The position numbers were made by a program, and so were the translations under genes. Under the pieces are notes generated by a model. It saw nothing but the letters and a program-made list of their open reading frames with translations, was not told the DNA's origin and did no database searches. A stretch of DNA of 64,000 nucleotides from assembly GCF_000328765.2 (NCBI RefSeq), contig NC_019954.2:1718516-1782515 (forward strand), in the 5' to 3' direction. Positions 20,883 to 30,011 of this stretch are shown here, one piece after another. The first letter of the stretch is position 1. Each line of letters opens with the position of its first letter. The stretch comes from Tepidanaerobacter acetatoxydans Re1. GTDB lineage: Bacteria > Bacillota > Thermosediminibacteria > Thermosediminibacterales > Tepidanaerobacteraceae.

Positions 20883-22085
20883 TCATCTTGCTAAAAACTG
20901 ATTTACAATTTCATAAGCCTTTAGTAAAGGCATCTTGTTGTTTTTAGCCAAGCATTTCATATCTTCATATTCAGGGGTTGTTCTGATGATTTCGTCGCCT
21001 ATTTTAGCTATCTTGACCCTTAGATTCCCTAAAGGTGTATTTATTTCTTCTATCTCTCTAAAAAGCTTTATACGATCCGACACCAATTCCCTTACACCCA
21101 AAGTAGCGGTTTCCCTAAGCATAGCTTCCGCCAAATGCTGCTTTTTATCCGGCGGACAAAGACAGGTAATCTTTATCCCGGGTCGGGTCTTTTTCATGAT
21201 TATTGGTGTAAGAAACACATCTAATGCTCCTTTTTGAAAAAGGCTTTCAATGGCTTCCTCATATAGCTCGGGATTCATATCATCTATATTTGCTTCAAGG
21301 ATTGCTATTTTATCCTTTTCCAAATCGTTTGTATGTATGTCGCCGGTATTGCAGTATTCTTTAAGCAGGACCGCCCTTAAAACATTTGGAGACTTTCTCT
21401 CGGCCTTACCCAATCCATAACCGGATTTTTCAGGAATTCCCAAGGGCATAGACCCGAATTCGTCAACAAATATGGTTAAAAGAAGTGCTCCCGTTGGCGT
21501 TGTAAACTCTCCTGATTCCTCTGCCGCATATACGGGAACTCCTTTTAGAAGTTCTATGGTAGCAGGAGCCGGTACCGGCAGGATTCCGTGGGCGCAGTTT
21601 ACCGTTCCGGAGCCGACGTTGACCGGCGAGGCATAAACAGCAGCAGGATTTAGCATGTCCATAAGAATACATGAACCTACGATATCCACAATGGAATCCA
21701 CCGCCCCAACCTCATGAAAATGGATTTCTTCCGGAGGCTTGCCGTGAACCTTACCTTCCGCTTCAGCTAACTTATAGAAAGCTTCTTTGCTTTTTTGTTT
21801 TACATCTGATTTTAGTTTGCTGTTGTCAATTATCTCATATATTTGCTTTAAACCCCGATGCGGATGATGTTCATGAGTTTTCACCATAACATCTGTGCCT
21901 GTAATGCCGCCCTTCAACGCCTTTTTTATTTCCACTTCATAATCATGTAAAGGAAGTTTTGTAAGTTCACTTAAAAATTCTTCCTTGTCTAACCCCAAAT
22001 CCAGCATGGCACCAAGGAACATATCTCCACTTATGCCGGAAAAGCAATCCAGGTATAAGATGGTTTTGCTGTTACCGTTTTTCAC
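20883..22085 (-). CDS. larC: LarC, nickel-pincer cofactor cyclometallase
   Basis: A 400-residue LarC. YLDCFSGISGDMFLGAMLDLG is at the N-terminus, HEHHPHRGL near 70 and the FHEVGAVDSIVDIVG motif near 125 mark the N-terminal part, and NIDDMNPELYE near 265 begins the C-terminal (LarC2) part. LarC inserts nickel into the pyridinium dithiocarboxylate nucleotide to make the NPN cofactor, using CTP. In Lactobacillus the two parts need a programmed frameshift; here they are one continuous frame. The second of two GTG codons is chosen as the start, eight bases from GAGGGAG. Third gene of larE-larB-larC. Confidence 0.93.
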   Translation of the reverse strand: MKNGNSKTILYLDCFSGISGDMFLGAMLDLGLDKEEFLSELTKLPLHDYEVEIKKALKGGITGTDVMVKTHEHHPHRGLKQIYEIIDNSKLKSDVKQKSKEAFYKLAEAEGKVHGKPPEEIHFHEVGAVDSIVDIVGSCILMDMLNPAAVYASPVNVGSGTVNCAHGILPVPAPATIELLKGVPVYAAEESGEFTTPTGALLLTIFVDEFGSMPLGIPEKSGYGLGKAERKSPNVLRAVLLKEYCNTGDIHTNDLEKDKIAILEANIDDMNPELYEEAIESLFQKGALDVFLTPIIMKKTRPGIKITCLCPPDKKQHLAEAMLRETATLGVRELVSDRIKLFREIEEINTPLGNLRVKIAKIGDEIIRTTPEYEDMKCLAKNNKMPLLKAYEIVNQFLAR

Positions 22086-22139
22086 AGCGCTCACTCCCTC
22101 ATATCTTAATTCGTAGTTGATTTACATAATTTATTTATC

Positions 22140-22895
22140 CTATTCACCTTTCTCTCCCAGCCGATTAATTTGATGGGCAACATATGCCGCACCAAAGCCG
22201 TTATCGATGTTGACTACCGATACACCGCCGGCACAGCTGTTTAGCATTGCAAGCAAGGCAGAAAGGCCGTGAAAGTTGGCTCCGTATCCTATGCTTGTGG
22301 GAACCGCCACCACGGGTTTGTCCACTAATCCCCCGACTACACTGGCCAACGCTCCTTCCATACCGGCCACAACTATTATTACTCTGGCTGATTGAATTAC
22401 TTTCATATTCATCAACAGCCGATGGATACCTGCCACTCCCACATCATACAGCCTCTCTACCGGATTGCCGAACAGCTCTGCAGTTACAGCAGCTTCCTCG
22501 GCCACAGGTATATCTGATGTCCCAGCAGTTACAACCGCAATAATACCCTCGTTTTTCAAGACTTCTTCTTGCTGAACTGCAAAAATCCTTGCAGGTTCAT
22601 AGTATTTTGCATCCGGGGCAATAAGCTGCACTTCGTGAAATGTCTTTAAATCCGCTCGAGTTCCCATAACATTGTTGCCGCTTTTCAGCATGTGCCGGGT
22701 TATTTCCACCACCTGAGTCGTTGTCTTGCCTTGGCAGTAGATTACTTCCGGCACTCCTCGCCTAAGGCTTCGATGATTGTCAATCCGAGCAAATTCAAGA
22801 TTTTCATAAGGCAAATTTTTTAGTTCTTTTAAAACATCATCAACTGTTACATCTCCTGCCTGCAATTTTTCAAGTAATCCTCTTAATTTTTCCAA
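22140..22895 (-). CDS. larB: LarB, pyridinium-3,5-biscarboxylic acid mononucleotide synthase
   Basis: A 251-residue LarB. The N-terminal region has a motif of DNHRSLRRGVPEVIYCQGKT near 42-61, and the C-terminal PurE-like domain has VVTAGTSDIPVAEEAAVTA near 122 and VGVAGIHRLL near 150. LarB carboxylates and hydrolyses nicotinic acid adenine dinucleotide to start NPN cofactor synthesis. The start is TTG and overlaps the end of larE by 13 bases, so the two are coupled. Confidence 0.93.
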   Translation of the reverse strand: MEKLRGLLEKLQAGDVTVDDVLKELKNLPYENLEFARIDNHRSLRRGVPEVIYCQGKTTTQVVEITRHMLKSGNNVMGTRADLKTFHEVQLIAPDAKYYEPARIFAVQQEEVLKNEGIIAVVTAGTSDIPVAEEAAVTAELFGNPVERLYDVGVAGIHRLLMNMKVIQSARVIIVVAGMEGALASVVGGLVDKPVVAVPTSIGYGANFHGLSALLAMLNSCAGGVSVVNIDNGFGAAYVAHQINRLGEKGE

Positions 22896-23716
22896 GCTGC
22901 TCTGTCCCCCTCTTTTAGCTCCTCATTCATGCTGCCTGTCCTATATCCTGTCAAATCCAAGGTAATATATGTGAAACCTAGTTTTTTAAACTCATTTGTT
23001 ATTTTATCACGAAAGCTTTGCTCAAAAAACCTGTTTATTTCCTCCGGCAAAACTTCAATTCGTGCAAGGTCCTCATGGCTGCGGACGCGAAATTGATAAA
23101 ACCCGAGGCCTCTCAATAAATCCTCGGCCTCGGACACCCTTTTAAGTTTTTCCCGAGTAATTTTTTCTCCATATGGAAATCTAGAAAAAAAACATGCATA
23201 TGAAGGTTTATTCCATGTAGGAAGTCCCATTTCTTTTGAGGCTTTTCGTATTTCATCCTTGGTCAAGCCTACTTCTTTCAATGGGCTTATAATACCCAGT
23301 TCCTGTATGGCAACCATTCCTGGCCTGAAATCTTCAGTATCGCTAAAGTTCGAACCCTCCACTACAAAATCATAGCCTTGTTCTCTGGCAATGTCGATAA
23401 ACTTATTAAATAAATACCGCTTGCAAAAGTAACACCTTTCGGGAGGGTTGTCTAGGATACCAGGGATATTCAACTCATCTAATTCTATTATTATTTGCCT
23501 GGCATTTAAGAGGTTTGCCAAGCCTTGAGATTCTATAAACTCTTTTTCAGAGAAGGCCCCAGACCTGGCGGTTACTGCCAAGACATGGTCCCTACCCAAA
23601 GCATCCATACATACCTTTAATAGGAAAGTGCTGTCAACACCCCCTGAAAAAGCTACCACCACCTGTTTGAGTGCCTGAATTCTTTGCTTTAGATTGGAGA
23701 GTTTCTGTTCTAACAT
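22883..23716 (-). CDS. larE: LarE, ATP-dependent sacrificial sulfur transferase
   Basis: A 277-residue PP-loop enzyme. VAFSGGVDSTFLLKV near 21 is the PP-loop. PPERCYFCKRYLF near 110 and SYACFFSRFPYGE near 170 are the LarE motifs. LarE turns the two carboxylates made by LarB into thiocarboxylates. Three cysteines (two in CYFC, one in YAC) are visible; this fits the LarE subgroup thought to use an iron-sulfur cluster rather than sacrificing its own cysteine, but that is inference. The ATG of MLEQKL is used, with GAGGTGG upstream. First gene of the lar cluster. Confidence 0.92.
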   Translation of the reverse strand: MLEQKLSNLKQRIQALKQVVVAFSGGVDSTFLLKVCMDALGRDHVLAVTARSGAFSEKEFIESQGLANLLNARQIIIELDELNIPGILDNPPERCYFCKRYLFNKFIDIAREQGYDFVVEGSNFSDTEDFRPGMVAIQELGIISPLKEVGLTKDEIRKASKEMGLPTWNKPSYACFFSRFPYGEKITREKLKRVSEAEDLLRGLGFYQFRVRSHEDLARIEVLPEEINRFFEQSFRDKITNEFKKLGFTYITLDLTGYRTGSMNEELKEGDRAAWKN

Positions 23717-23776
23717 ATCATTTCCACCTCTCAACTAAGTAAAATATCTACACTGAATCACTGAATCAAAGGTGAA

Positions 23777-25978
23777 TTAAATGGAACCGTCCCTAAAAAT
23801 TGCTTGGGAAAATTCGTCGATTATCCTGTCACTTAGATGGCCATAGCGTCTCAATGACCTGTTGTTTTGTATGGCTATTGTTAGTGCCTGTTTTGTACCC
23901 ACAAGCACTATTAGTTTCTTAGCCCTCGTAACGGCAGTATATAAAAGGTTCCTCTGCAGCATCACGTAGTGCGAGGTTGTGATAGGCATAATAACTACCG
24001 GAAATTCGCTGCCTTGGCTCTTATGAACGGAGAGAGCATAAGCAAGACTCAATTCTTCTATTTCTTGACCTTGATAAGCCACTTCCCTTTCTTGCCATGC
24101 ATCTGCAAAACTCACGATGACTACATCTTCATCATCAATTCTAACGATTCGGCCTAAGTCGCCATTAAATACTTCTTTATCGTAATTGTTTTTAATCTGC
24201 ATGACTTTGTCACCTTCACGAAACACACATGCACGATAATGATATTCCTTCTTGCGCCTGCTTGGCGGATTTAAAAGAAACTGCAATTTGTCGTTTAGAT
24301 TAGCAACACCTACTAACCCTTTTTTCATCGGTGTAATTACCTGGATATCCTCTAGCGGATCAAAATCTCCATAATTAGGCAAACGGTTTTTAGTCATTTC
24401 CAAGATAGTTTCCAATATATCCTCAGGCAGAAGAACCTGCTCGAAAAAAAAGTCCTTATCTTTCACATTTATATATGGAAAATAACCTTTATTTATCCTA
24501 TGTGCATTGACAATAATCATGCTTTCCTGTGCTTGCCGAAATATCTCATCAAGAACCACTACTGGAATTTTATCGCTTTCAATGATTTCTCTCAAGACAC
24601 TGCCCGGTCCTACCGACGGAAGCTGGTCTTTATCTCCTACTAAAATAAGTCGAGCACCCGGTCTTACCGCAGACAGCAGATGATGCATGAGAATTATATC
24701 AACCATGGACATTTCATCGACAATAATAACATCTTCATCTAAAGGATCGTCCTGATTCTTGCCAAAAGCCATGCCTCCTTGCTCATATGCATTATATTCT
24801 AACAATCTGTGTATTGTTTTTGCTTCAACTCCTGTGGTTTCTACCATCCGTTTTGCAGCTCGACCCGTTGGCGCTGCAAGTGCCACCTTTAATTCTTGTT
24901 TTTTGAAAAATTCCAATAAGCTCTGAATTGTTGTGGTTTTACCGGTGCCCGGACCCCCCGTAATTACCAACACACCATGCTGTGCCGCTTTTTCAATAGC
25001 TTCCCTTTGACGCTTAGCCAGCCTTATATTGCAGCACTTTTCTATCTCATTTATAGTTTCATCGGTAATTTCCAACGGCTCATCTATCATAGCAGCCAAT
25101 AAAAAAAGCCTGCGAGCAACGGCCTTTTCCGAATAGTAAAAAGCGGCCAAATACACATCTTCCCTGCCCCATGCCCTCTCTACAACAATATCTTTCTTTT
25201 CCTCAAGCGCTAAAAAAGCTTGATTTAAAGGCTCTTTTTCTACGGATAAAAGTTCCGAAGCTTTATACAGCAATTCCTCAAGCGGCATAAAAACATGGCC
25301 TTCATCCGCAGCCTTTACTACAGCATATTTCAAGCCGGCACATAGGCGTTCCATAGAGTCGCGTTCCATACCCATTTTTTGAGCAATGTAGTCGGCCGTT
25401 TTAAATCCGATTCCATACACTTCGTCTGCTAAGCGATAAGGGTTTTGCTTCAGTATTTGAATTGATTTTTCTTTATAGTTTTTATATATTTTTACCGCCA
25501 CATTAGGACCAATTCCATATTCTTGAAGAAACAACATGATATCGCGAGTTTCCTGTTGCTGGCTATAGGATTCAGTTATCATTTTAAGTTTTTTCTCTCC
25601 AATACCGGGAACACTTAAAAGCTTTTCAGGTGAGTTACTTAAGACCTCCAAAGTTTTTTCTCCAAATTCTTTCACGATTTTCTTTGCCATTGTAGGACCT
25701 ATGCCGCGAATTACCCCTGATGCCAAATAGTTTTCTATGCCCCTGACAGTCGCCGGCATAATCGTCTCATAAAACTCGACCTTGAACTGATGCCCGTAAT
25801 CTTTATGTATAGTCCAATTTCCCCTGAGTTTTAATACTTCCCCGACTTCAAGACAGTGAAAATACCCTATAGCCGTAATCAAATCATCGTTATCTTTTAC
25901 TGTAATTTTTGCAACAGTAAAACCATTTTCCTCATTATAATATGTAATTCTCTCTACAACACCTTCCAGCTCAATCAT
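23777..25978 (-). CDS. recD2: RecD2-like ATP-dependent 5'-3' DNA helicase
   Basis: A 733-residue SF1B helicase of the RecD2 type. It has an OB-like N-terminal region, a helix-hairpin-helix section (about 85-200 with VRGIENYLASGVIRGIGP and LLSVPGIGEKKL), then Walker A TGGPGTGKTTT near 342, Walker B IIVDEMSMVD near 420, VGDKDQLPSVGPG near 447 and the C-terminal LSVHKSQGSEFPVV near 650. It acts in DNA repair in bacteria without RecBCD-type RecD. The start is the ATG of MIELEGVV with GGAGTG six bases upstream. Confidence 0.93.
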   Translation of the reverse strand: MIELEGVVERITYYNEENGFTVAKITVKDNDDLITAIGYFHCLEVGEVLKLRGNWTIHKDYGHQFKVEFYETIMPATVRGIENYLASGVIRGIGPTMAKKIVKEFGEKTLEVLSNSPEKLLSVPGIGEKKLKMITESYSQQQETRDIMLFLQEYGIGPNVAVKIYKNYKEKSIQILKQNPYRLADEVYGIGFKTADYIAQKMGMERDSMERLCAGLKYAVVKAADEGHVFMPLEELLYKASELLSVEKEPLNQAFLALEEKKDIVVERAWGREDVYLAAFYYSEKAVARRLFLLAAMIDEPLEITDETINEIEKCCNIRLAKRQREAIEKAAQHGVLVITGGPGTGKTTTIQSLLEFFKKQELKVALAAPTGRAAKRMVETTGVEAKTIHRLLEYNAYEQGGMAFGKNQDDPLDEDVIIVDEMSMVDIILMHHLLSAVRPGARLILVGDKDQLPSVGPGSVLREIIESDKIPVVVLDEIFRQAQESMIIVNAHRINKGYFPYINVKDKDFFFEQVLLPEDILETILEMTKNRLPNYGDFDPLEDIQVITPMKKGLVGVANLNDKLQFLLNPPSRRKKEYHYRACVFREGDKVMQIKNNYDKEVFNGDLGRIVRIDDEDVVIVSFADAWQEREVAYQGQEIEELSLAYALSVHKSQGSEFPVVIMPITTSHYVMLQRNLLYTAVTRAKKLIVLVGTKQALTIAIQNNRSLRRYGHLSDRIIDEFSQAIFRDGSI

Positions 25979-26214
25979 ATAAAGCACTCCATAGATGTGC
26001 TAAAACACAGTTTTAGCCTTGTAATAATAGACCTGTTCGGTTTATTCTAACATTTTTTGAATATACGTGCAACTGCCTAACTTTCTAGTATCTATGAAGT
26101 TACTGGCATATTTTAATTCCGTCAAAAATAGAGGAACTAAAAGTTTTTTGTCGAATTATATCAATTAATTATTCTTTAATTGTCAAATAAATTATTTTTA
26201 TTACGGAGGAAATA

Positions 26215-27912
26215 ATGAGCGTAAAACCTGCTACCCAATCAAACTCAATTGCTTTTGCCGCTCTTTTTTTAATGATGTTACTGTTTTTCAGTATTTTCTG
26301 TTTTACAGATATTTACACAGTTTCGCCACTGCCTGATAATAAGCCGATATTGGTTATTGAAAACATGGTATTGTCAGAAGAAACTCCCTTCATAATCGAG
26401 AACAATCATGTGCTTTTATCATATAATATTATAAAAGAATATCTAGACCCTTATATTTTCTGGGACTCAGCGGAAAATAAGATTACTATTACAACATTTG
26501 ATAAAACCGTTCGCCTTGCAACAGAAAGTCTAACCGCAATGATAAATACAAAGCCCACAGAAATATCCTTCCCTGCAAAAATCCTAGCAGATCAACAGCA
26601 GCCATACATACCCATTCGGCTTTTGGAGGATTTGTATGGCATAAAAGTTAAAGTAATTCAAGATAAAAACCGCGTAATTATTGATAAAAACCTTAATACC
26701 CGTAAGACAGGTAAAATAATATCTGATGAAACTATTATGAAACTTTCGCCTACATGGCTTTCCGCAAGTGTAGCCAAAATTAAAAAATTCGATAATCTTA
26801 CTGTATATTCTCTCGAAGGCGGGTGGTTTCAAGTCAGAACTGAAAACGGCTTAATTGGTTACATCCTAAAAAATAATCTGGAGGTATCTGAAATGCCGGA
26901 AATGACCGAGCATAAACCTGATTATCGGCGATATAGTCCCGGTAGAGGTAGGCTCAACATGGTATGGGACTATATTTACAAAGTTACACCTGATAAGAGT
27001 ATGGAATCTGTTCCATTAGGCCTTGATATAATATCTCCCACCTGGTTTTCAATTATCGATGGTCAAGGAACCACTGATAGCAAAGCTGACATTTCTTATA
27101 TAGAATGGGCACATAAAAATAATCTGGCAGTTTGGCCACTAATAAATAATAACTTCGACCCGGATATCACACATGAGTTTTTATCAAGTTCCGAAACTCG
27201 TGATAAGGTTATCCGGCAAATTCTGATGTATGCAGAACTTTTCCGTCTAGATGGCATTAACCTTGATTTTGAGAATGTATATCTTGAAGACAAAGGACTT
27301 TTAGTTCAATTTGTTCGAGAACTTGTCCCTATCCTTCATGAAGCGGGCATTGTCGTATCTATGGACGTTACTGCCAAATCTACAAGTCCCAATTGGTCCA
27401 TGTGCTATGACAGGAAGGAATTAGGTAAAGTCGTGGATTATGTAATTTTAATGGCGTATGATGAGCATTGGGCAACAAGCCCTACCAGCGGTTCCGTCGC
27501 TTCCATAGGCTGGGTTGAAAATGGTATCACAACTCTTTTAGAAGATGTATCTCCGGAAAAGGTTATACTTGGTTTACCTTTTTATACGCGCCAGTGGGAA
27601 GAAGCATCCGATGACGGAGGCAACACAACAGTAAAATCTACAGCTCTTTCCATGGCTCAAGCAAAAGAAATACTAGAAAAAAATGAGGCTAAGATGAGTT
27701 GGGATGAAAAAGCCGGACAGAATTTTGCCTACTACAAAAAAGGAGATTCGGTTTTTAAAATATGGCTGGAAGATGAAAAATCCATTAAGCTAAAAGCTGC
27801 TCTTATAGAAAAATACGGCCTTGCAGGAGCCGCAGCGTGGAGAAAGGGGTTTGAAGAACCAGAGATTTGGGATGTGCTTTATAGCAGCTTAAAATTACCA
27901 TCAAAAATTTAA
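26215..27912 (+). CDS. Glycoside hydrolase family 18 protein with CuAO-N-like and SH3 domains
   Basis: A 565-residue exported protein. An N-terminal membrane segment (about 13-32) is followed by a copper-amine-oxidase-N-like (stalk) domain (45-155, IENMVLSEETPFIIENN and IPIRLLEDLYGI), an SH3-like domain (165-220) and a GH18 catalytic barrel (245-555). The catalytic motif DGINLDFEN places the acid Glu at residue 353. Such proteins resemble spore-cortex or wall hydrolases of the SleL/YaaH kind. ACGGAGG precedes the ATG. Its stop overlaps the convergent GGDEF gene by four bases. Confidence 0.87.
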   Translation: MSVKPATQSNSIAFAALFLMMLLFFSIFCFTDIYTVSPLPDNKPILVIENMVLSEETPFIIENNHVLLSYNIIKEYLDPYIFWDSAENKITITTFDKTVRLATESLTAMINTKPTEISFPAKILADQQQPYIPIRLLEDLYGIKVKVIQDKNRVIIDKNLNTRKTGKIISDETIMKLSPTWLSASVAKIKKFDNLTVYSLEGGWFQVRTENGLIGYILKNNLEVSEMPEMTEHKPDYRRYSPGRGRLNMVWDYIYKVTPDKSMESVPLGLDIISPTWFSIIDGQGTTDSKADISYIEWAHKNNLAVWPLINNNFDPDITHEFLSSSETRDKVIRQILMYAELFRLDGINLDFENVYLEDKGLLVQFVRELVPILHEAGIVVSMDVTAKSTSPNWSMCYDRKELGKVVDYVILMAYDEHWATSPTSGSVASIGWVENGITTLLEDVSPEKVILGLPFYTRQWEEASDDGGNTTVKSTALSMAQAKEILEKNEAKMSWDEKAGQNFAYYKKGDSVFKIWLEDEKSIKLKAALIEKYGLAGAAAWRKGFEEPEIWDVLYSSLKLPSKI

Positions 27913-29612
27913 GTTTCCATACTTATATTCTGCCGAAATATTACAACCCTGTTCCGGCCTTCTTTTTTAGCTCCAAAAAGCATGGCTTGGTCGGCCTTGT
28001 CAACCAAGTCTTCTACCGAAGCTGCATTAGTCGGATATGCCGCAATGCCGGCGCTTATAGTAATATATATATTTTCATTTTCTACTGTAGCAAGTGCAGT
28101 TTTTTCAACAATTTTCCGTATGCGCTCTGCAATAATCATTGCTTCAAGCGATGGAATGCCAGGCAATATTATAGCAAATTCTTCGCCTCCATATCTGCCT
28201 ATAATATCCTTATCCCTTACATTTTTCTTTAAAACCTCGGCTAAATTCTTTAATATGATATCTCCTACAATATGACCATACATGTCATTATATACTTTAA
28301 AATGATCAACATCGATGATAATAAGACTAAAAATACCGCCGGCATTGTTTATACCTCTCATTTGCCGTTCCATCTCCGAGTATATGTAGGTATGATTATA
28401 CAAACCGGTAAGTCCGTCAGTAATTGCCATTTGGGAAGTTTCATCGAAAAGTTGTGCATTTGTCAATGCAACAGCAGCTTGACTTGCCAGGATATTCATC
28501 AGTGTTAAATGTTTTTTTGTGTATATATTATTTTTTTTGCTGGTAAGGACAATACCTCCTATAAGCTTTTTATTCGTTGTTAGCTGTACTGCTAATATGG
28601 ATTTTGTGCCATCTTGACCGATCGATATGTCTTTTAACTCCTTGCTTTTCTTATGACAATTATTAATTATTTCTCCTTTACTCGTAAAAATATTACGCCC
28701 CAATATTTGTTCATCGGGTTTTAATTTGTGATATTTAAATTCTTCATTTTCAAAGCCTTCATAAATTGCCGGTACTAAATATCCGTTCTGATATACATAT
28801 AAGCATACCGTATCCCAAGGTGCTATACTCTGTGCATAACTCAGCACTATATCCATTACTGTTTCAATATCAAGAGTCGATGCAATACTCGTAACCATAT
28901 CATAAAGAGCTGTCAATTCGTTGTTTGTCTTGATTAGATTATGATACAAAATATATACATAAACTACAGCCAGATAAATAACCAAGACTAACACAGTTTC
29001 GAAAAAGCCGTGCTTATTATGTACACTTACTATTGCCATCCCTGCAGGTACTGCTATCAGATATGTTGACAAATCCATCAGCAAAGATTTTGGAATCAGC
29101 TTAGGCATTGGTTTCTGGTGCTTTAAAACTATGTAGTATTCTACCAATAGATTGTTCAGTAAAAAATAAATAAGTATAGGCGTGCTCTGCATAACTACCT
29201 CATATGTAAGATTGTTATTTATAAAACTCTTTTTATTTAACAAATATAACTGTGTAGCACAGAAAAAACTTATCATATACTGACCCGCATTGAATACGGT
29301 TTTCTCAATGCTATCGTCTAAGCCATTTTTCACTTTATAATATATCTGACAGATTAATGTGCTTAAAATCTTCATTATAGCCGCTGATGCAGGACCAAAA
29401 ATAAACGCCGCAGAATATAAAAAGCCAAATCCAACGCTTAAATAACTATTATTTACTTTCAAAGTTTGCAGCTCTGACATAGTCATAAATAGTAAAAATA
29501 TTATGTAATTTATGTTTAGATTTTCCTTAAAACCAAATACGGCAACTAACACCCCTAAAAGCGCAAAGCCCAAAGCCCCTATGAGATATGCGTACTTTTT
29601 ATGTGGCAACAT
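27909..29612 (-). CDS. Membrane GAF-GGDEF diguanylate cyclase
   Basis: A 567-residue signalling protein. Residues 1-225 hold six to eight membrane helices forming a sensor module, residues about 240-385 a GAF-like domain, and residues about 395-560 a GGDEF domain with GRYGGEEFAIILPG (active GGEEF). An RxxD-type inhibitory site is not obvious. It should make cyclic di-GMP in response to an unknown signal. GGGGGC stands seven bases before the ATG. It is convergent with the GH18 gene. Confidence 0.9.
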   Translation of the reverse strand: MLPHKKYAYLIGALGFALLGVLVAVFGFKENLNINYIIFLLFMTMSELQTLKVNNSYLSVGFGFLYSAAFIFGPASAAIMKILSTLICQIYYKVKNGLDDSIEKTVFNAGQYMISFFCATQLYLLNKKSFINNNLTYEVVMQSTPILIYFLLNNLLVEYYIVLKHQKPMPKLIPKSLLMDLSTYLIAVPAGMAIVSVHNKHGFFETVLVLVIYLAVVYVYILYHNLIKTNNELTALYDMVTSIASTLDIETVMDIVLSYAQSIAPWDTVCLYVYQNGYLVPAIYEGFENEEFKYHKLKPDEQILGRNIFTSKGEIINNCHKKSKELKDISIGQDGTKSILAVQLTTNKKLIGGIVLTSKKNNIYTKKHLTLMNILASQAAVALTNAQLFDETSQMAITDGLTGLYNHTYIYSEMERQMRGINNAGGIFSLIIIDVDHFKVYNDMYGHIVGDIILKNLAEVLKKNVRDKDIIGRYGGEEFAIILPGIPSLEAMIIAERIRKIVEKTALATVENENIYITISAGIAAYPTNAASVEDLVDKADQAMLFGAKKEGRNRVVIFRQNISMET

Positions 29613-29702
29613 CAGTTAAGCCCCCATATAATATTAACTTTTATATAATATTTATATATTCTGTATATTATTCTACATTAAAGCTGTATTTCCTTTTATA
29701 TC

Positions 29703-29737
29703 TAAAAATAAAAAAAGACCCTTGCTTTCAGGGTCTA
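29703..29737 (-). terminator. Intrinsic terminator, minus strand
   Basis: AGACCCT pairs with AGGGTCT over a 7-base loop and is followed by seven T and a T-rich tail on the minus strand. It lies between the PTS/PLP locus and the GGDEF gene and ends the long transcript coming from the right. Confidence 0.88.
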
Positions 29738-30011
29738 ACCACGAAAGAAAGGGGGGCTTAAAAAAGAACTAAGGGGTAAATCATTTAAGAAGAAATAGGG
29801 CTTTTACAAAGTTAATTATATGACAAACTAGTAAAATTTGGTATATCCCACTTGTCCTATTTTACTAGTATTTTAGACCTATTATGACATTTTTTTTGCA
29901 CTTTGAGTGAAAATTAGCTTTCCTATCTTATTAATAACGCAAATCTTATCCATAAAAACAAAGGCTAATAAAAATCGTTTAAACATCCAGCAGCTACTTG
30001 CAGATATAATA
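29738..30011. repeat. Non-coding region with an 11 bp inverted repeat
   Basis: ACTAGTAAAAT at 29827-29837 is repeated in inverse at 29859-29869 with 21 bases between. No run of T follows, so it is not a standard terminator. No gene is seen in this gap; it may carry the promoter of the GGDEF gene. Confidence 0.5.
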
